The translations under genes and the position numbers were made by a program. A stretch of DNA of 64,000 nt, taken from Photobacterium jeanii (lineage in GTDB: Bacteria > Pseudomonadota > Gammaproteobacteria > Enterobacterales > Vibrionaceae). The stretch is taken from NCBI RefSeq assembly GCF_001650345.1, contig NZ_LVHF01000033.1, forward strand, positions 682,001-746,000, in the 5' to 3' direction. This document shows positions 37,136 through 46,401 of the stretch, in pieces. The notes beneath the pieces were generated by a model, which did no database searches, was not told the DNA's origin, and saw nothing but the letters and a program-made list of their open reading frames with translations. Every line of letters starts with the position of its first letter. The first letter of the stretch is position 1.

Positions 37136-38401
37136 ATGATGAATGGAATCGTCATAAATTGTCCTGAAACTTCTTTGCTTAAGAACAACCATATTGAAAG
37201 TCAGCATCGAGCTATGGAAGTGCTAAATGCGGAAGATATTCAATGTGAGTGGCTGGTCAACCCGAGTCGCAATACGATCAAGGCCGTTTGGTTGGCGATT
37301 GAGCCTTATGCACCTCGCAATGTGTTCTTGTCTTGGCATTGGATTAGTACTTGGTTCGATACTTTTGTAAATAGCAGTCAATCACGAACAAATGGGTTAT
37401 TGGTTGCCAAGCGAGGCCAGCATTTAATCGGGGCGGGAATATTCGTTGCTCAACACTCGCGCAATATATTGGGACAAAAAACAACAAGATACTCATTGCA
37501 CCGCGTTGGTGATGAACTAAGCGATCAAATATGGATTGAGTACAATGATTTTCTTATGGTTGAAGACCATCAAGACGTGATTCGCCAAGCCATGATGGTT
37601 GCGCTGCAAACACATATTCGCTCCCGAGATGCAGTACAAATAGGAGTAAGTTTGCCATCGCAGATGATCAAACTTGAGGTCTCATCGACAAAGCCGCAAT
37701 TTGAAGAAAGGTTAATCTGGCACAGTCCGAGTTATCAGGTTGATCTCCAGCAATTACGTCAGCAACAGTGTGGTGTGATGCAATCTTTGTCGAAAAATGC
37801 GCGTAAGCAAATTAAACGAAGCATGAATAAGTATCAGCAGCGTGGTGTGCTGTTGTTAGAAACCGCGAATTCTGGTGAGCAAGCACTTGAGTGGTTTGAT
37901 GCCGCGAAAGTAAACCATATTGCCCGCTGGGGGGCAAAACCAGAGCAAAGTGGGTTTGCCAATGACAAATTTGTTCAATTCCATCATCAATACATTAGTA
38001 AAAGTTTTGCGGGCGAGGCGAAGGCGTTGGCTAATTCAGCAGTGCAATTGCATCGCTTGAAAGTTGGCGAGCAAATTTTAGGGTATATCTATAATCTTCA
38101 TTTTGGTGACACTGTCTATTTTTATTTGAGTGCGCTGAGTTATGAAGATGACCCACAATTAAAACCTGGGCTGGTGGCGCATGCTTTGTTAATTGAGCAA
38201 GCATATATGGATGGTAAAGCCGTTTATGACTTTATGGGGGGGGAAGCACGCTATAAGCAGACGTTCTCTAATCATAAGAGCGAGCTTCTAATGAAAGTAT
38301 ATTTTCAGCCCCATTTTGCTTTGACGGTGGAAAATGGGGCTAGAAGGGTTTATTCAGGGTTAAAGCAGCTTAAAGCGTTTTTGAAGGCCCCTAAGAACTG
38401 A
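37136..38401 (+). CDS. GNAT acyltransferase (BioF2-like), locus-associated
   Basis: 421 residues. N-terminal part about 1-200, then SLSKNARKQIKRSMNKYQQRG and a GNAT fold (about 210-400) with LHRLKVGEQILGYIYNL, PGLVAHALLIEQA and DFMGGEARYKQTFS, typical of the Acetyltransf_6 group that includes many exopolysaccharide genes. Two adjacent ATGs (37136 and 37139) share GGAG; the second has better spacing. Its last 52 bases overlap the convergent beta-helix gene. Probable role: acylating a sugar or aminoacyl modification of the polymer. Confidence 0.78.
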   Translation: MMNGIVINCPETSLLKNNHIESQHRAMEVLNAEDIQCEWLVNPSRNTIKAVWLAIEPYAPRNVFLSWHWISTWFDTFVNSSQSRTNGLLVAKRGQHLIGAGIFVAQHSRNILGQKTTRYSLHRVGDELSDQIWIEYNDFLMVEDHQDVIRQAMMVALQTHIRSRDAVQIGVSLPSQMIKLEVSSTKPQFEERLIWHSPSYQVDLQQLRQQQCGVMQSLSKNARKQIKRSMNKYQQRGVLLLETANSGEQALEWFDAAKVNHIARWGAKPEQSGFANDKFVQFHHQYISKSFAGEAKALANSAVQLHRLKVGEQILGYIYNLHFGDTVYFYLSALSYEDDPQLKPGLVAHALLIEQAYMDGKAVYDFMGGEARYKQTFSNHKSELLMKVYFQPHFALTVENGARRVYSGLKQLKAFLKAPKN

Positions 38402-39843
38402 TCTTGCTCAAGAATAGGGTTGCCACAGAAATCCTTAAGCCCAGTAGAGTAGGCTGAAACGGCTAAGTTCTCTGCTATTGGGTAAGGTGAGCTTTCCGCA
38501 GTCAGTTTCTTGCTAGGGGTGAAGTCTCCAACTGCTGGTGCTTTAAACAAGCCATCAAGTTTGTCGCTGCCATGTAAGAAGTTAGGTTCTAAAACTTGGT
38601 TGTTGCTGGTTGTCGCAATACCAGAATCTCGTTCACGAATATCGCCACTGAGAACATTGTTAGTCACGATAGCATCTGATTCTTTAAAGCGAACATCGAT
38701 CCCACGTGTATTGTAGAGAATATTGTTATTCACAATACTGTTCTTTCCTTTGTTGACGTACACACCTACGTCATTGCAGTGCATTATAATATTGTTGCGA
38801 ATAACGCTATGGTTGGTTTCATAAGCGGCTTTATTTCGACGGTTTGCACGCTTCATACCTCCACCGCCAAGAGAAAGCCCAATCTGATAGCCTCCGTAGT
38901 CATTATTGGTGGTATTACAGGCGATAAGGTTATTCTCCATAATCCCATTGTGGCTACCAGCCTTAATAAAAGCGCCATAGCTGACTCGGTTACCACCTAG
39001 CTTGATGAAATCACGAATGATGTTGTTTTTAATTGTCCAATCGTTACCCATATCAAGGTTAATAGGGGTGACAGATGACGAAGCCTTGCTTGGCTCGGTA
39101 AAGTAAAAGTAGTTGTAAGCGATAGTGCCAAAATCAGGGAAATCTTGATTAACGCCATTTACTTTGATGGCTGCATTAAAATCGACAAATTCGTTATGGC
39201 TAATAACAAGGTTATCTGCGTCCGCGACTACATGCATGGCATGTTCACAGTGTGGTTGACAGTTACCTATGAATTTAAAGCCAGTAACAATCCAGTTGGG
39301 ACGACTTAGTAATAGGCCTTCTAATGTGGTGAGCTCTAGTCTTACTTCACCTGCGGTTTCGGCTCGTAAGATAATCGGCTTGGCAGATGTTGGGTAATGC
39401 AAACTAGTGTTAATACGTTTTTGTTCGAGGTAGTAACTGCCGTTTTTCACTACAATCTCATCGCCGGGTTTGGCTTTATTGATTGCTTTGATAAGTTGAT
39501 CTTCGTTAGTCACAAAGATCGAATTTGATGCTAATGGTAATTTGGCATAGGCGGTAGCGTAGTCAGGACCAACTGTCGGCCAACTTTTAGGGTTAAATTC
39601 CCGCCAAAAGTAAGACTTACTCGATAACTGGTTACCCGCTTCAAGTAAGGTATCACCAGCTATTGCTACACTTGGGTAATCTTTTTTGATGGTATTCCCA
39701 ACACGCTGTAACGTATTGGGCAAAGGCTCTGCATTCGCGGTAATTTTGCTGTAAGCCACGTAGCCGACATACCCTAAACCGAGGTGAGCGAGAATGCCGA
39801 CGGTGGCAAAATAGTAGGTAAGTTTCTGGAAGCGTGACTGCAT
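38350..39843 (-). CDS. Beta-helix protein, polysaccharide lyase family 6-like
   Basis: 497 residues from the ATG at 39843 (AAAGAGG upstream); the longer TTG frame is rejected. One N-terminal hydrophobic helix (about 12-34) exports or anchors it. The body is a right-handed parallel beta helix; NSIFVTNEDQLIKAINKAKP, GDEIVVKNGSYYLEQ, KPIILRAETAGEVRLE, WIVTGFKFIGNC and later NNDYGGYQIGLSLGGGG fit the chondroitinase B/alginate lyase group. Inference: trims or releases the polysaccharide of this locus. Confidence 0.78.
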   Translation of the reverse strand: MQSRFQKLTYYFATVGILAHLGLGYVGYVAYSKITANAEPLPNTLQRVGNTIKKDYPSVAIAGDTLLEAGNQLSSKSYFWREFNPKSWPTVGPDYATAYAKLPLASNSIFVTNEDQLIKAINKAKPGDEIVVKNGSYYLEQKRINTSLHYPTSAKPIILRAETAGEVRLELTTLEGLLLSRPNWIVTGFKFIGNCQPHCEHAMHVVADADNLVISHNEFVDFNAAIKVNGVNQDFPDFGTIAYNYFYFTEPSKASSSVTPINLDMGNDWTIKNNIIRDFIKLGGNRVSYGAFIKAGSHNGIMENNLIACNTTNNDYGGYQIGLSLGGGGMKRANRRNKAAYETNHSVIRNNIIMHCNDVGVYVNKGKNSIVNNNILYNTRGIDVRFKESDAIVTNNVLSGDIRERDSGIATTSNNQVLEPNFLHGSDKLDGLFKAPAVGDFTPSKKLTAESSPYPIAENLAVSAYSTGLKDFCGNPILEQDQFLGAFKNALSCFNPE

Positions 39844-39878
39844 AAGTGCCTCTTTAATCAATGGATTCGCATATAGTG

Positions 39879-41384
39879 CTAACTGTGATTTACGTTAGGC
39901 TTGAATAGTTTTTGTTTTGCGAGCTGCTTGCCGTTATCGAGTTGCTCCGAAATAAAGCCATAAGTATCAGAGCGCCCTTTTAAGAGTGCTGTCATCAGTA
40001 AAATGGTGGCGATATAAACAATGCAGTAGCCAATACTCACAATGATAATGGAAAGCAGTGCCGGAGAGTGACTGAGGAAAATTGTCTGCAGCGGCCAGCA
40101 AAGCGCGAAGGCTACAATCGCTGCAGTAAAAATCGGTAATAGCTCAAGCATAAAGGTGATGGCAGAAAAGCTGATATGCTGTTGCAAGATGAGGAGTAAC
40201 AGGGCGCAAACCAGTGTGGTTAACACTAATCGTGCAATAACTAGCGTAGTAATGTCACCGAGTGTTACCGCAAGATAAAGCACCACAATAGAAACAATGG
40301 CAGTTATAAGCTCAAACTTAAATAAGAACTTCATCTGGTTGAGTAGAGTGAAGACATCAAAGAGCGCAAAAGACAAAATGCGCGTAATCAGTAATGGGGC
40401 TGCGATAGGCAAAAGGTAGGTGACCAACTGCCACTTTTGGGCGTCCCCAAGTGCGACTTCAACCAAGGCTTCTGCATTAATTGCTAATAACCCCGCGAGT
40501 AGGAATATCACCAAGCTTGTCACGATTAAGGTGCGGTGATAGATAAGACTAAAGGTTGGCGATGTTTTATCTAGCTGACCTAACCCTGGAAAAAGCACGG
40601 TAATGAATGGAGTGATTAAGACATCCGATGCTGTTTCGTATATACGTTGCGCAATGCTGAATGCCCCTAGGGCAGCAGTACCAACAAATTTAGATACGAT
40701 TAATTGATCGCATTTAGTGTTGAAGAAATTAACAAAGCCTTTTAATAGGCTCCACTGAGAAAAAGCAAACTGAAGCTTGAGCTTTTTTAAGCAAAGCGTT
40801 GGTCGGTAAGGAGAAAAGTAGTAACTGGAAAGAGTTATAATAACGAAATAAATAACCATTCCGAAAATATACACCCAAAAACTAGTAGAGAAGTAAAGAG
40901 CAACTAACGTAAGAGCAAACGAGGTGATCTTAGCGTTGACATCGAACAGCATGAGTTTCTTATAAGCCAGCTCTTTCTTAAGCAGACCAATGCCAATGTT
41001 AGCGAAGGCCATAATAAATGGAATGATAGCCAGCACTTTTAAGATCAGAACGAGTTTTGGTTCATTAAAGTAGTGAGCAATTAATGGTGCTGACAAGAAA
41101 ATAGCAAAAGCGATAAAAAGTTTAGCGACAAGCTGAATGGTCCATGCGGTGTTGATATCATCTTTATCCAGTTTTTCTTCTTTAATGAGATAAGCTTCAG
41201 TCCCTAAACGAGAAAACAGCTCAAAGAAAGCCGTTATCAACGTTGCCGTTGCGATAAGCCCAAATTCTTCAACGGAGAGAATACGAGCAAAGATCAGCAT
41301 AGTTAAAATGCTAATCCCTGATGAAATCCAACTGGCGATTGAGAGCCAAAATGACGCAGAGGCGACTTTTTTTACGAAGGACAT
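39879..41384 (-). CDS. Wzx-type polysaccharide flippase
   Basis: 501 residues, about 14 hydrophobic segments, PST/MOP family: WISSGISILTMLIFARILSVEEFGLIA, SRLGTEAYLIKEEKL and FFNTKCDQLIVSKFVGTAALG are conserved WzxC-like blocks. Moves undecaprenyl-linked units across the inner membrane. ATG with AGGG; the start overlaps the end of hddC by 13 bases, so translation is coupled. Confidence 0.88.
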   Translation of the reverse strand: MSFVKKVASASFWLSIASWISSGISILTMLIFARILSVEEFGLIATATLITAFFELFSRLGTEAYLIKEEKLDKDDINTAWTIQLVAKLFIAFAIFLSAPLIAHYFNEPKLVLILKVLAIIPFIMAFANIGIGLLKKELAYKKLMLFDVNAKITSFALTLVALYFSTSFWVYIFGMVIYFVIITLSSYYFSPYRPTLCLKKLKLQFAFSQWSLLKGFVNFFNTKCDQLIVSKFVGTAALGAFSIAQRIYETASDVLITPFITVLFPGLGQLDKTSPTFSLIYHRTLIVTSLVIFLLAGLLAINAEALVEVALGDAQKWQLVTYLLPIAAPLLITRILSFALFDVFTLLNQMKFLFKFELITAIVSIVVLYLAVTLGDITTLVIARLVLTTLVCALLLLILQQHISFSAITFMLELLPIFTAAIVAFALCWPLQTIFLSHSPALLSIIIVSIGYCIVYIATILLMTALLKGRSDTYGFISEQLDNGKQLAKQKLFKPNVNHS

Positions 41385-42106
41385 GTAATTTGCCCTGTTT
41401 GCATCAGTTCGCAGAAGGCGTGATAGTCTTCTGGGATGCCGATATCAATAAAGAAACCATTGATTTTATGTGCTTGTAAGGTTCGTTGCTCAACTTGATG
41501 GTAAAGAAAATCAGTTTCAAAAGAGAATAGCGCTTGTACTGGCAGATGCTGGAGTAGTGCTTTAGTAGTGAGATAAACGCCAGCGTTAATTGCCCCTTTT
41601 GTGCCAGGCTGTTTCTCCTGAAAGCCTGTAATTCTCATCTGATTATCAAAAGTAACTTTGCCATACCTTTCAGTATCACTGACTTCTTTGGTTGCAATGA
41701 ACAGTAAGGCATCACTGAGGTTTTTCTCTGTCTGTAAATTCGCAAGTTGGAACTCAACAAAGGTGTCGCCATTGAGGATTAAAATATCTTCATTTGCTGC
41801 TATTTGGCAATTTGTTAAAGCATTCTTAATAGCTCCACCTGTACCAAGGGGAGAGTTTTCAATCGCATATTCGATGCTGAGCCCCTGATAGTGGTGACCA
41901 AAATGTGTTTCAATTGCTTCTCTACGGTGAGAGACAGCCATGACCACACGTTGAACGCCTTGAGATTTTAAATAATCGAGTTGGTACTCAAGGAAAGGGC
42001 GACCAGCAACATCGACCATAGGCTTGGGCTTTCCCTGAGTGATGCTGCTTAAACGTGTCCCTAAACCGCCACATAGGATAATGGCGCAAGTAGTGCGTAC
42101 TTCCAT
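41372..42106 (-). CDS. hddC: Sugar nucleotidyltransferase, HddC type
   Basis: 244 residues. Nucleotide-binding start CAIILCGGLGTRLSSITQGK, then PKPMVDVAGRPFLEYQLDYL, LILNGDTFVE and FFIDIGIPEDY: the D-glycero-D-manno-heptose 1-phosphate guanylyltransferase layout. Makes GDP-D-glycero-alpha-D-manno-heptose. Third gene of the hddA-gmhA-hddC module; AAGG eight bases before the ATG. Confidence 0.85.
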   Translation of the reverse strand: MEVRTTCAIILCGGLGTRLSSITQGKPKPMVDVAGRPFLEYQLDYLKSQGVQRVVMAVSHRREAIETHFGHHYQGLSIEYAIENSPLGTGGAIKNALTNCQIAANEDILILNGDTFVEFQLANLQTEKNLSDALLFIATKEVSDTERYGKVTFDNQMRITGFQEKQPGTKGAINAGVYLTTKALLQHLPVQALFSFETDFLYHQVEQRTLQAHKINGFFIDIGIPEDYHAFCELMQTGQITCPS

Positions 42107-42123
42107 TTATTTACCTTTATAAC

Positions 42124-42705
42124 TCAAGGCTGAAAATAACCTTTTTCAACAAATCCACATAACGCATGACCAATAAGGATGTGGCACTCTTGAATACGAG
42201 CCGTATGGCTTGAAGGAACAGATATACAGATATCGCACATCTGGCGCATTTCACCGCCTGCTCCTGCAAGCCCAATTGTGGTTAGTCCTTGCTGTTTGGC
42301 CATTTCGATTGCTCGTAGAATATTGGGTGATTTTCCCGAGGTACTGATACCAATGAAAATGTCCCCTTTTTTGCCGTTAGCTTGAATTTGACGGGCAAAG
42401 AGTTTTTCAAATCCGTAGTCGTTACCCACTGCAGTTAGGATGGAGGTATCGGTAGTAAGGGCCTGAGCTGGTAAGCCGGGACGATCAAACTCAAAACGAC
42501 TAACAAATTCAGCTGCGATGTGCTGAGCGTCAGCAGCGCTGCCACCATTGCCGGCGAGCAAAACTTGGTTACCGTTTTGGTATGCTTCAAGGCAAAGTTC
42601 GCCAGCACGTGTCATGGTCTCAAGTACTTCAGGGTGTTCTAACAAAGATTGCTTAGTCGCAATTGAAGCTTCAACTTGTTGCTTGAAATAATTTAGGCTT
42701 TCCAT
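42124..42705 (-). CDS. gmhA: Sedoheptulose 7-phosphate isomerase
   Basis: 193 residues from the ATG at 42705 (AAGGAA seven bases upstream); an in-frame ATG at 42723 precedes that site. SIS-domain protein with GNGGSAADAQHIAAEF and STSGKSPNILRA, the GmhA active-site blocks. Converts sedoheptulose 7-phosphate to D-glycero-D-manno-heptose 7-phosphate. Overlaps the 3' end of hddA by 13 bases. Confidence 0.92.
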   Translation of the reverse strand: MESLNYFKQQVEASIATKQSLLEHPEVLETMTRAGELCLEAYQNGNQVLLAGNGGSAADAQHIAAEFVSRFEFDRPGLPAQALTTDTSILTAVGNDYGFEKLFARQIQANGKKGDIFIGISTSGKSPNILRAIEMAKQQGLTTIGLAGAGGEMRQMCDICISVPSSHTARIQECHILIGHALCGFVEKGYFQP

Positions 42706-43721
42706 GATTGCGTTCCTTGCCATGTAAAGTGGAATGGTTGAATTTTTCCATCAAGATCTGAGAGCGCCTCTTCAACACTTAGACGATGAATAGGGTCAAC
42801 AAACAGCATCATGAAACCACCGCCACCAGCCCCTGAAATTTTGAGCGATTTAGCCCCTGCAGTTAATGCCCGATCTTCAATTAGGTTGATGTGAGGTGTT
42901 GCAATAGAGTCAGAAGTCGCTTTCTTTGCTTCCCAAGAGGCTTTGAGTAAATCTGACATACCGCAAATATCGGAGTGCAGTAAACGCTCTTTCATCTCAA
43001 AGGCTAAGCGTTTGACATCATGCATAGCTTCAAGCGGCTTTGTATCATTTGAGCTGGTGGTTTTAACTTGATCTTCAATAATTTGCGCAGAGGAGCGTGA
43101 AACCCCAGTAAAAAACAGCATTAATTGGCTTTCGAGTTCATTAATAATGCTTTGGCGAATACGGAGTGGATTTACAAGTACGCGTTCACCTTCGTAGAAC
43201 TCCATAAAGTTGAAACCGCCGAAAGTCGTAGCATACTGATCTTGCTTACCTCCGGAGAGTTGGCAATCGATACGTTCAATATCGTAAGCAAGACGGGCAA
43301 CTTCATATTCATCTAATGGTAAGTTAAGCAGTTTCTGGTAAGCACTGATCATAGTGACAACCATAGTGGAAGATGAACCTAAACCACTGCCAGGAGGCGC
43401 CTCAGAGTGGGTATAAACCGTGACCGCCAGTGGTTTGTTATCGTTGTAGTCACGTACGATGCGGTTATATACCGCTTTGTGTAAGATTAATTCGTTGTTG
43501 AGTTCGAGGTAGTTAAGTAGAGGAGAGTGGAAGCTTTCTTCTATATCTTGGGCGATGAAAGTAATGCCTTTCTCAGGACTATGTAATTCAATAGTACAGT
43601 GAGCATACATATTAATGGCGGCATTAAGAACGCAGCCACCAAATTGGTCACAATAAGGGGAGATATCGGTACCGCCTCCAGCGATGCCTAAGCGTAAAGG
43701 CGAACGTGAACGAACTATCAT
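42693..43721 (-). CDS. hddA: D-glycero-D-manno-heptose 7-phosphate kinase
   Basis: 342 residues from the ATG at 43721 (AAAGGA eight bases upstream). GHMP kinase: SPLRLGIAGGGTDISPYCDQ at the start, PPGSGLGSSSTM phosphate loop, KISGAGGGGFMMLF near the end. Gives the alpha-1,7-bisphosphate, which needs a GmhB phosphatase (not in this window) before HddC acts. First gene of the heptose operon, divergent from the microprotein and ligase genes. Confidence 0.92.
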   Translation of the reverse strand: MIVRSRSPLRLGIAGGGTDISPYCDQFGGCVLNAAINMYAHCTIELHSPEKGITFIAQDIEESFHSPLLNYLELNNELILHKAVYNRIVRDYNDNKPLAVTVYTHSEAPPGSGLGSSSTMVVTMISAYQKLLNLPLDEYEVARLAYDIERIDCQLSGGKQDQYATTFGGFNFMEFYEGERVLVNPLRIRQSIINELESQLMLFFTGVSRSSAQIIEDQVKTTSSNDTKPLEAMHDVKRLAFEMKERLLHSDICGMSDLLKASWEAKKATSDSIATPHINLIEDRALTAGAKSLKISGAGGGGFMMLFVDPIHRLSVEEALSDLDGKIQPFHFTWQGTQSWKA

Positions 43722-43943
43722 GATAAGCATCCTTTCTCTTCGCTTTCGTCATAAAAAATGGCGATTTTGCTTGAACTAATTTATGGATAAAACTTTGTTC
43801 TAAGGTACTGCGCATCCTATATTTAGGATGGATGCTGGCTATACATTGTGCAAGTTTGTCCTGACGGCAACACAAAAAAAGCCTATCGTTACTTCTGTAG
43901 CACCAGCTAAAACGTGATACTTAAGGATGAGAAAGGGTGAGTT

Positions 43944-44039
43944 ATGGAGTCAATTCTCTTTTTGTTATGCCTCATATTGTTGGTTTATGTTTGTTGGCAA
44001 GCAACCAAGACCACTTCACGAAACGATAAAGAGGGATAA
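43944..44039 (+). CDS. 31-residue membrane microprotein
   Basis: ATG (43944) to TAA (44037-44039), with AAAGGG six bases before the start. It starts MESILFLLCLILLVYVCWQA, a single hydrophobic helix, and ends in a charged tail (TKTTSRNDKEG). The ligase gene follows after two bases, with its ribosome site (AGAGGG) inside this gene, so the two are translationally linked. I know no family for it; a small partner of the ligase or a leader peptide are the options. Confidence 0.65.
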   Translation: MESILFLLCLILLVYVCWQATKTTSRNDKEG

Positions 44040-44041
44040 CA

Positions 44042-45361
44042 ATGCGCGATCTTGTCTTTGTCGCTATTTTTGCATTACTGGTGGTGTTTGCCATTCGTCG
44101 CCCTTTTATTGGGTTGTCATTGTGGTTATGGTCTGGTTTGTTCGTTCCAGCCCATTGGTTAGGTGGGTTTGGTGCCTCAATAAGCTATAACACCGCATTT
44201 GCTTTGCTTGCTATGCTAGGTTATCTCTTTCTACGAAATAAACCCCAATTTCCAGCTACAGGTCTTTTTTTCTGCGTTATTCTGTTTTGTTTTCATACCT
44301 TTCTGACAACGCAATTTACCATCGCATATTACGAGCTGGTGTGGTTGGAATGGGTTAAGTTCGCCAAAATCATATTACTTTTTATCTTTCTTTGTTTATT
44401 GGTTCGAGAAAAGCCCCACTTTGACATGGTGATCTGGGCTGTTGTGTTATCGGTTGGGTTTTATGGTTGTGTTGAGAGCTTGAAGTTTTTAGCATCGCTT
44501 GGTGGACACAAAATTGCAGGTCCTGAAGGGCACTTACTCAGTGATAATAATCACTTAGCAGTCGCTTTGTGTATGACGATTCCACTTGCTTTGTATTTGG
44601 CAAAGCAACAGTCAGATAAGTGGGTGAAATACATTGTATGGGGGATTGCGGCTGCATGCGTGATTGCAGTGTTGGGAACACACTCTCGTGGTGGTTTACT
44701 GGGATTATTAATTGTGGGTGGCTATTTCTGGTTACGTAGTCAGCACAAAATGGCATCGTTAGTTGTAATTTTGTTGCTTGGTGTTGTAATGCTCCAATAC
44801 TTACCTGATGCTTGGTTTGACCGTATGAATACATTGGAAAATGTAGAATCCGATGGCTCATTCATGCACCGTGTAACGGCTTGGAAAATTCATACCTTGA
44901 TGGCAATGGATCACCCTATATTTGGTGGTGGCTTTAAAGCAGCGCAACATGCTCATTTATGGCAACTTACTGCTGTTAATATTGGTACGTTTGATTTTAT
45001 TCCATCACCAGAACCGGGTGAAAAAGGATTAGCCGCTCATAGTATTTATTTCCAAGTGATTGGTGACCAAGGTTTTGTCGGGTTCTTTATTTTTGCCCTG
45101 ATACTTTGGTTGACTTACTCTCAATTAAGTACGATAGAAAAGTATTATAAATCTGATGCACAAACAGTATGGCAATATGATTTAGCAAAAATGCTTAAAG
45201 TCTCTTTATTAGCATTTTGTAGTGCTGGTGCAGCACTGTCACTGGCTTATCTAGAATTATTTTGGGCATTAGTAGCAGTAACGAATGGTTTGTACTTACA
45301 CTGTCGTGCGGCACAGGTGATTGATAATAAGAAGAATGAAGCTCAACCTATATTGAGCTGA
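44042..45361 (+). CDS. O-glycosylation ligase/polymerase, exosortase A associated
   Basis: 439 residues, about 12 hydrophobic segments with a large loop near 265-330, of the O-antigen ligase/Wzy type (PF04932). GTHSRGGLLGLLIVGGYFW is the signature block and the N-terminal MRDLVFVAIFALLVVF, with PFIGLSLWLWSGL, matches the XrtA-associated ligase family (TIGR03097). It may attach or polymerise the polysaccharide. AGAGGG before the ATG. Confidence 0.85.
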   Translation: MRDLVFVAIFALLVVFAIRRPFIGLSLWLWSGLFVPAHWLGGFGASISYNTAFALLAMLGYLFLRNKPQFPATGLFFCVILFCFHTFLTTQFTIAYYELVWLEWVKFAKIILLFIFLCLLVREKPHFDMVIWAVVLSVGFYGCVESLKFLASLGGHKIAGPEGHLLSDNNHLAVALCMTIPLALYLAKQQSDKWVKYIVWGIAAACVIAVLGTHSRGGLLGLLIVGGYFWLRSQHKMASLVVILLLGVVMLQYLPDAWFDRMNTLENVESDGSFMHRVTAWKIHTLMAMDHPIFGGGFKAAQHAHLWQLTAVNIGTFDFIPSPEPGEKGLAAHSIYFQVIGDQGFVGFFIFALILWLTYSQLSTIEKYYKSDAQTVWQYDLAKMLKVSLLAFCSAGAALSLAYLELFWALVAVTNGLYLHCRAAQVIDNKKNEAQPILS

Positions 45362-45436
45362 GTTAATGCTTAGCTTTTTCTAGCATCGTTCTGGGTCTAA
45401 ACCTTTAGCAATGAAGTGTTATAGAGAAAATATTGG

Positions 45437-46351
45437 TTAATGGCTATCTTCTACTCTCTTGTTTATCACGTTTTTCTTATTGGTCAGAGTGTAGTTTGCA
45501 ATCAGGTCAAAAATAAAATTTGAGCTTGCCCAGCGAATAGGTGGGAGAGCGTCTTTTTCAAAATAGCTTGCATTATCGGGCATGTAAGACAAGCCGTGCT
45601 GCTTTAACTGCGGAACAATACTTGACTGCTGCATATATCGGATTGAATAACGGACCCTGCGTCGCAGATATAGTTTAATATCAGAGAATGAAAGTAATTT
45701 TAAAGATTCATATTTAAAAATAGCATCTTGGCATACGCCAATACGCTCTTTGGGAAGGTCTGAGTTTTGTTTTAAATCGGTAGCTGCTAAATAGCCTAGC
45801 ATGCTGTCATCGCCAATCAGGCCAAAGGGGAGCCTGACGTTAATATCAATGATTTTTCCGATAAATGAAGGAGCTAATAAATATAGGGACCCTGTAAATT
45901 GGTGCTGTTCCAATAGGTCTTTTCGCCAACTAAGCGCATTGCGTCCATGCTCCCAAGGAAAGCTAGAAATACTATTGTATTGAGAATATTTAAAGTGATA
46001 GTCAATGATATTTGAAATAGCGTCATCGCTTAGTTCTAAGTCTCCATCGACATAAATTGGAATTGCGTTCTTCGTGTAATATTGGTATGTGAAAACATTC
46101 CATGCATTAGATTTATCACCTACAGGGATCTCGATAACCTGAACATTAGCGTGCTGCTGTGCTACCTTGCGTGCTTTTTCCACTGTTTTATCGCGGCAGC
46201 CATTCGCCATAATGAAAACTTCAGCTTCATAATTACCGAGGCTTTCAATAATACTTAAAATAGAACCTTCAATTTCATTTTCTAGGTTATAAGCAAACAC
46301 ACAAACTTGAACTTTCACTTCTACGCCAGTTTTTGTTGCTTGTTGGTTCAT
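45437..46351 (-). CDS. Family 2 glycosyltransferase
   Basis: 304 residues. GT-A fold: VCVFAYNLENEIEGSILSII, FIMANGCRDKTVEKA and YVDGDLELSDDAI (metal-binding DGD). No C-terminal membrane segment. Last gene of the minus-strand sugar-assembly operon; the sugar it transfers is unknown. Confidence 0.8.
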   Translation of the reverse strand: MNQQATKTGVEVKVQVCVFAYNLENEIEGSILSIIESLGNYEAEVFIMANGCRDKTVEKARKVAQQHANVQVIEIPVGDKSNAWNVFTYQYYTKNAIPIYVDGDLELSDDAISNIIDYHFKYSQYNSISSFPWEHGRNALSWRKDLLEQHQFTGSLYLLAPSFIGKIIDINVRLPFGLIGDDSMLGYLAATDLKQNSDLPKERIGVCQDAIFKYESLKLLSFSDIKLYLRRRVRYSIRYMQQSSIVPQLKQHGLSYMPDNASYFEKDALPPIRWASSNFIFDLIANYTLTNKKNVINKRVEDSH

Positions 46352-46401
46352 TTTCCCAGTTCCTTCTGCTTTTATTTCCTTAATAACTTAGTAGGCGTGC
46401 A

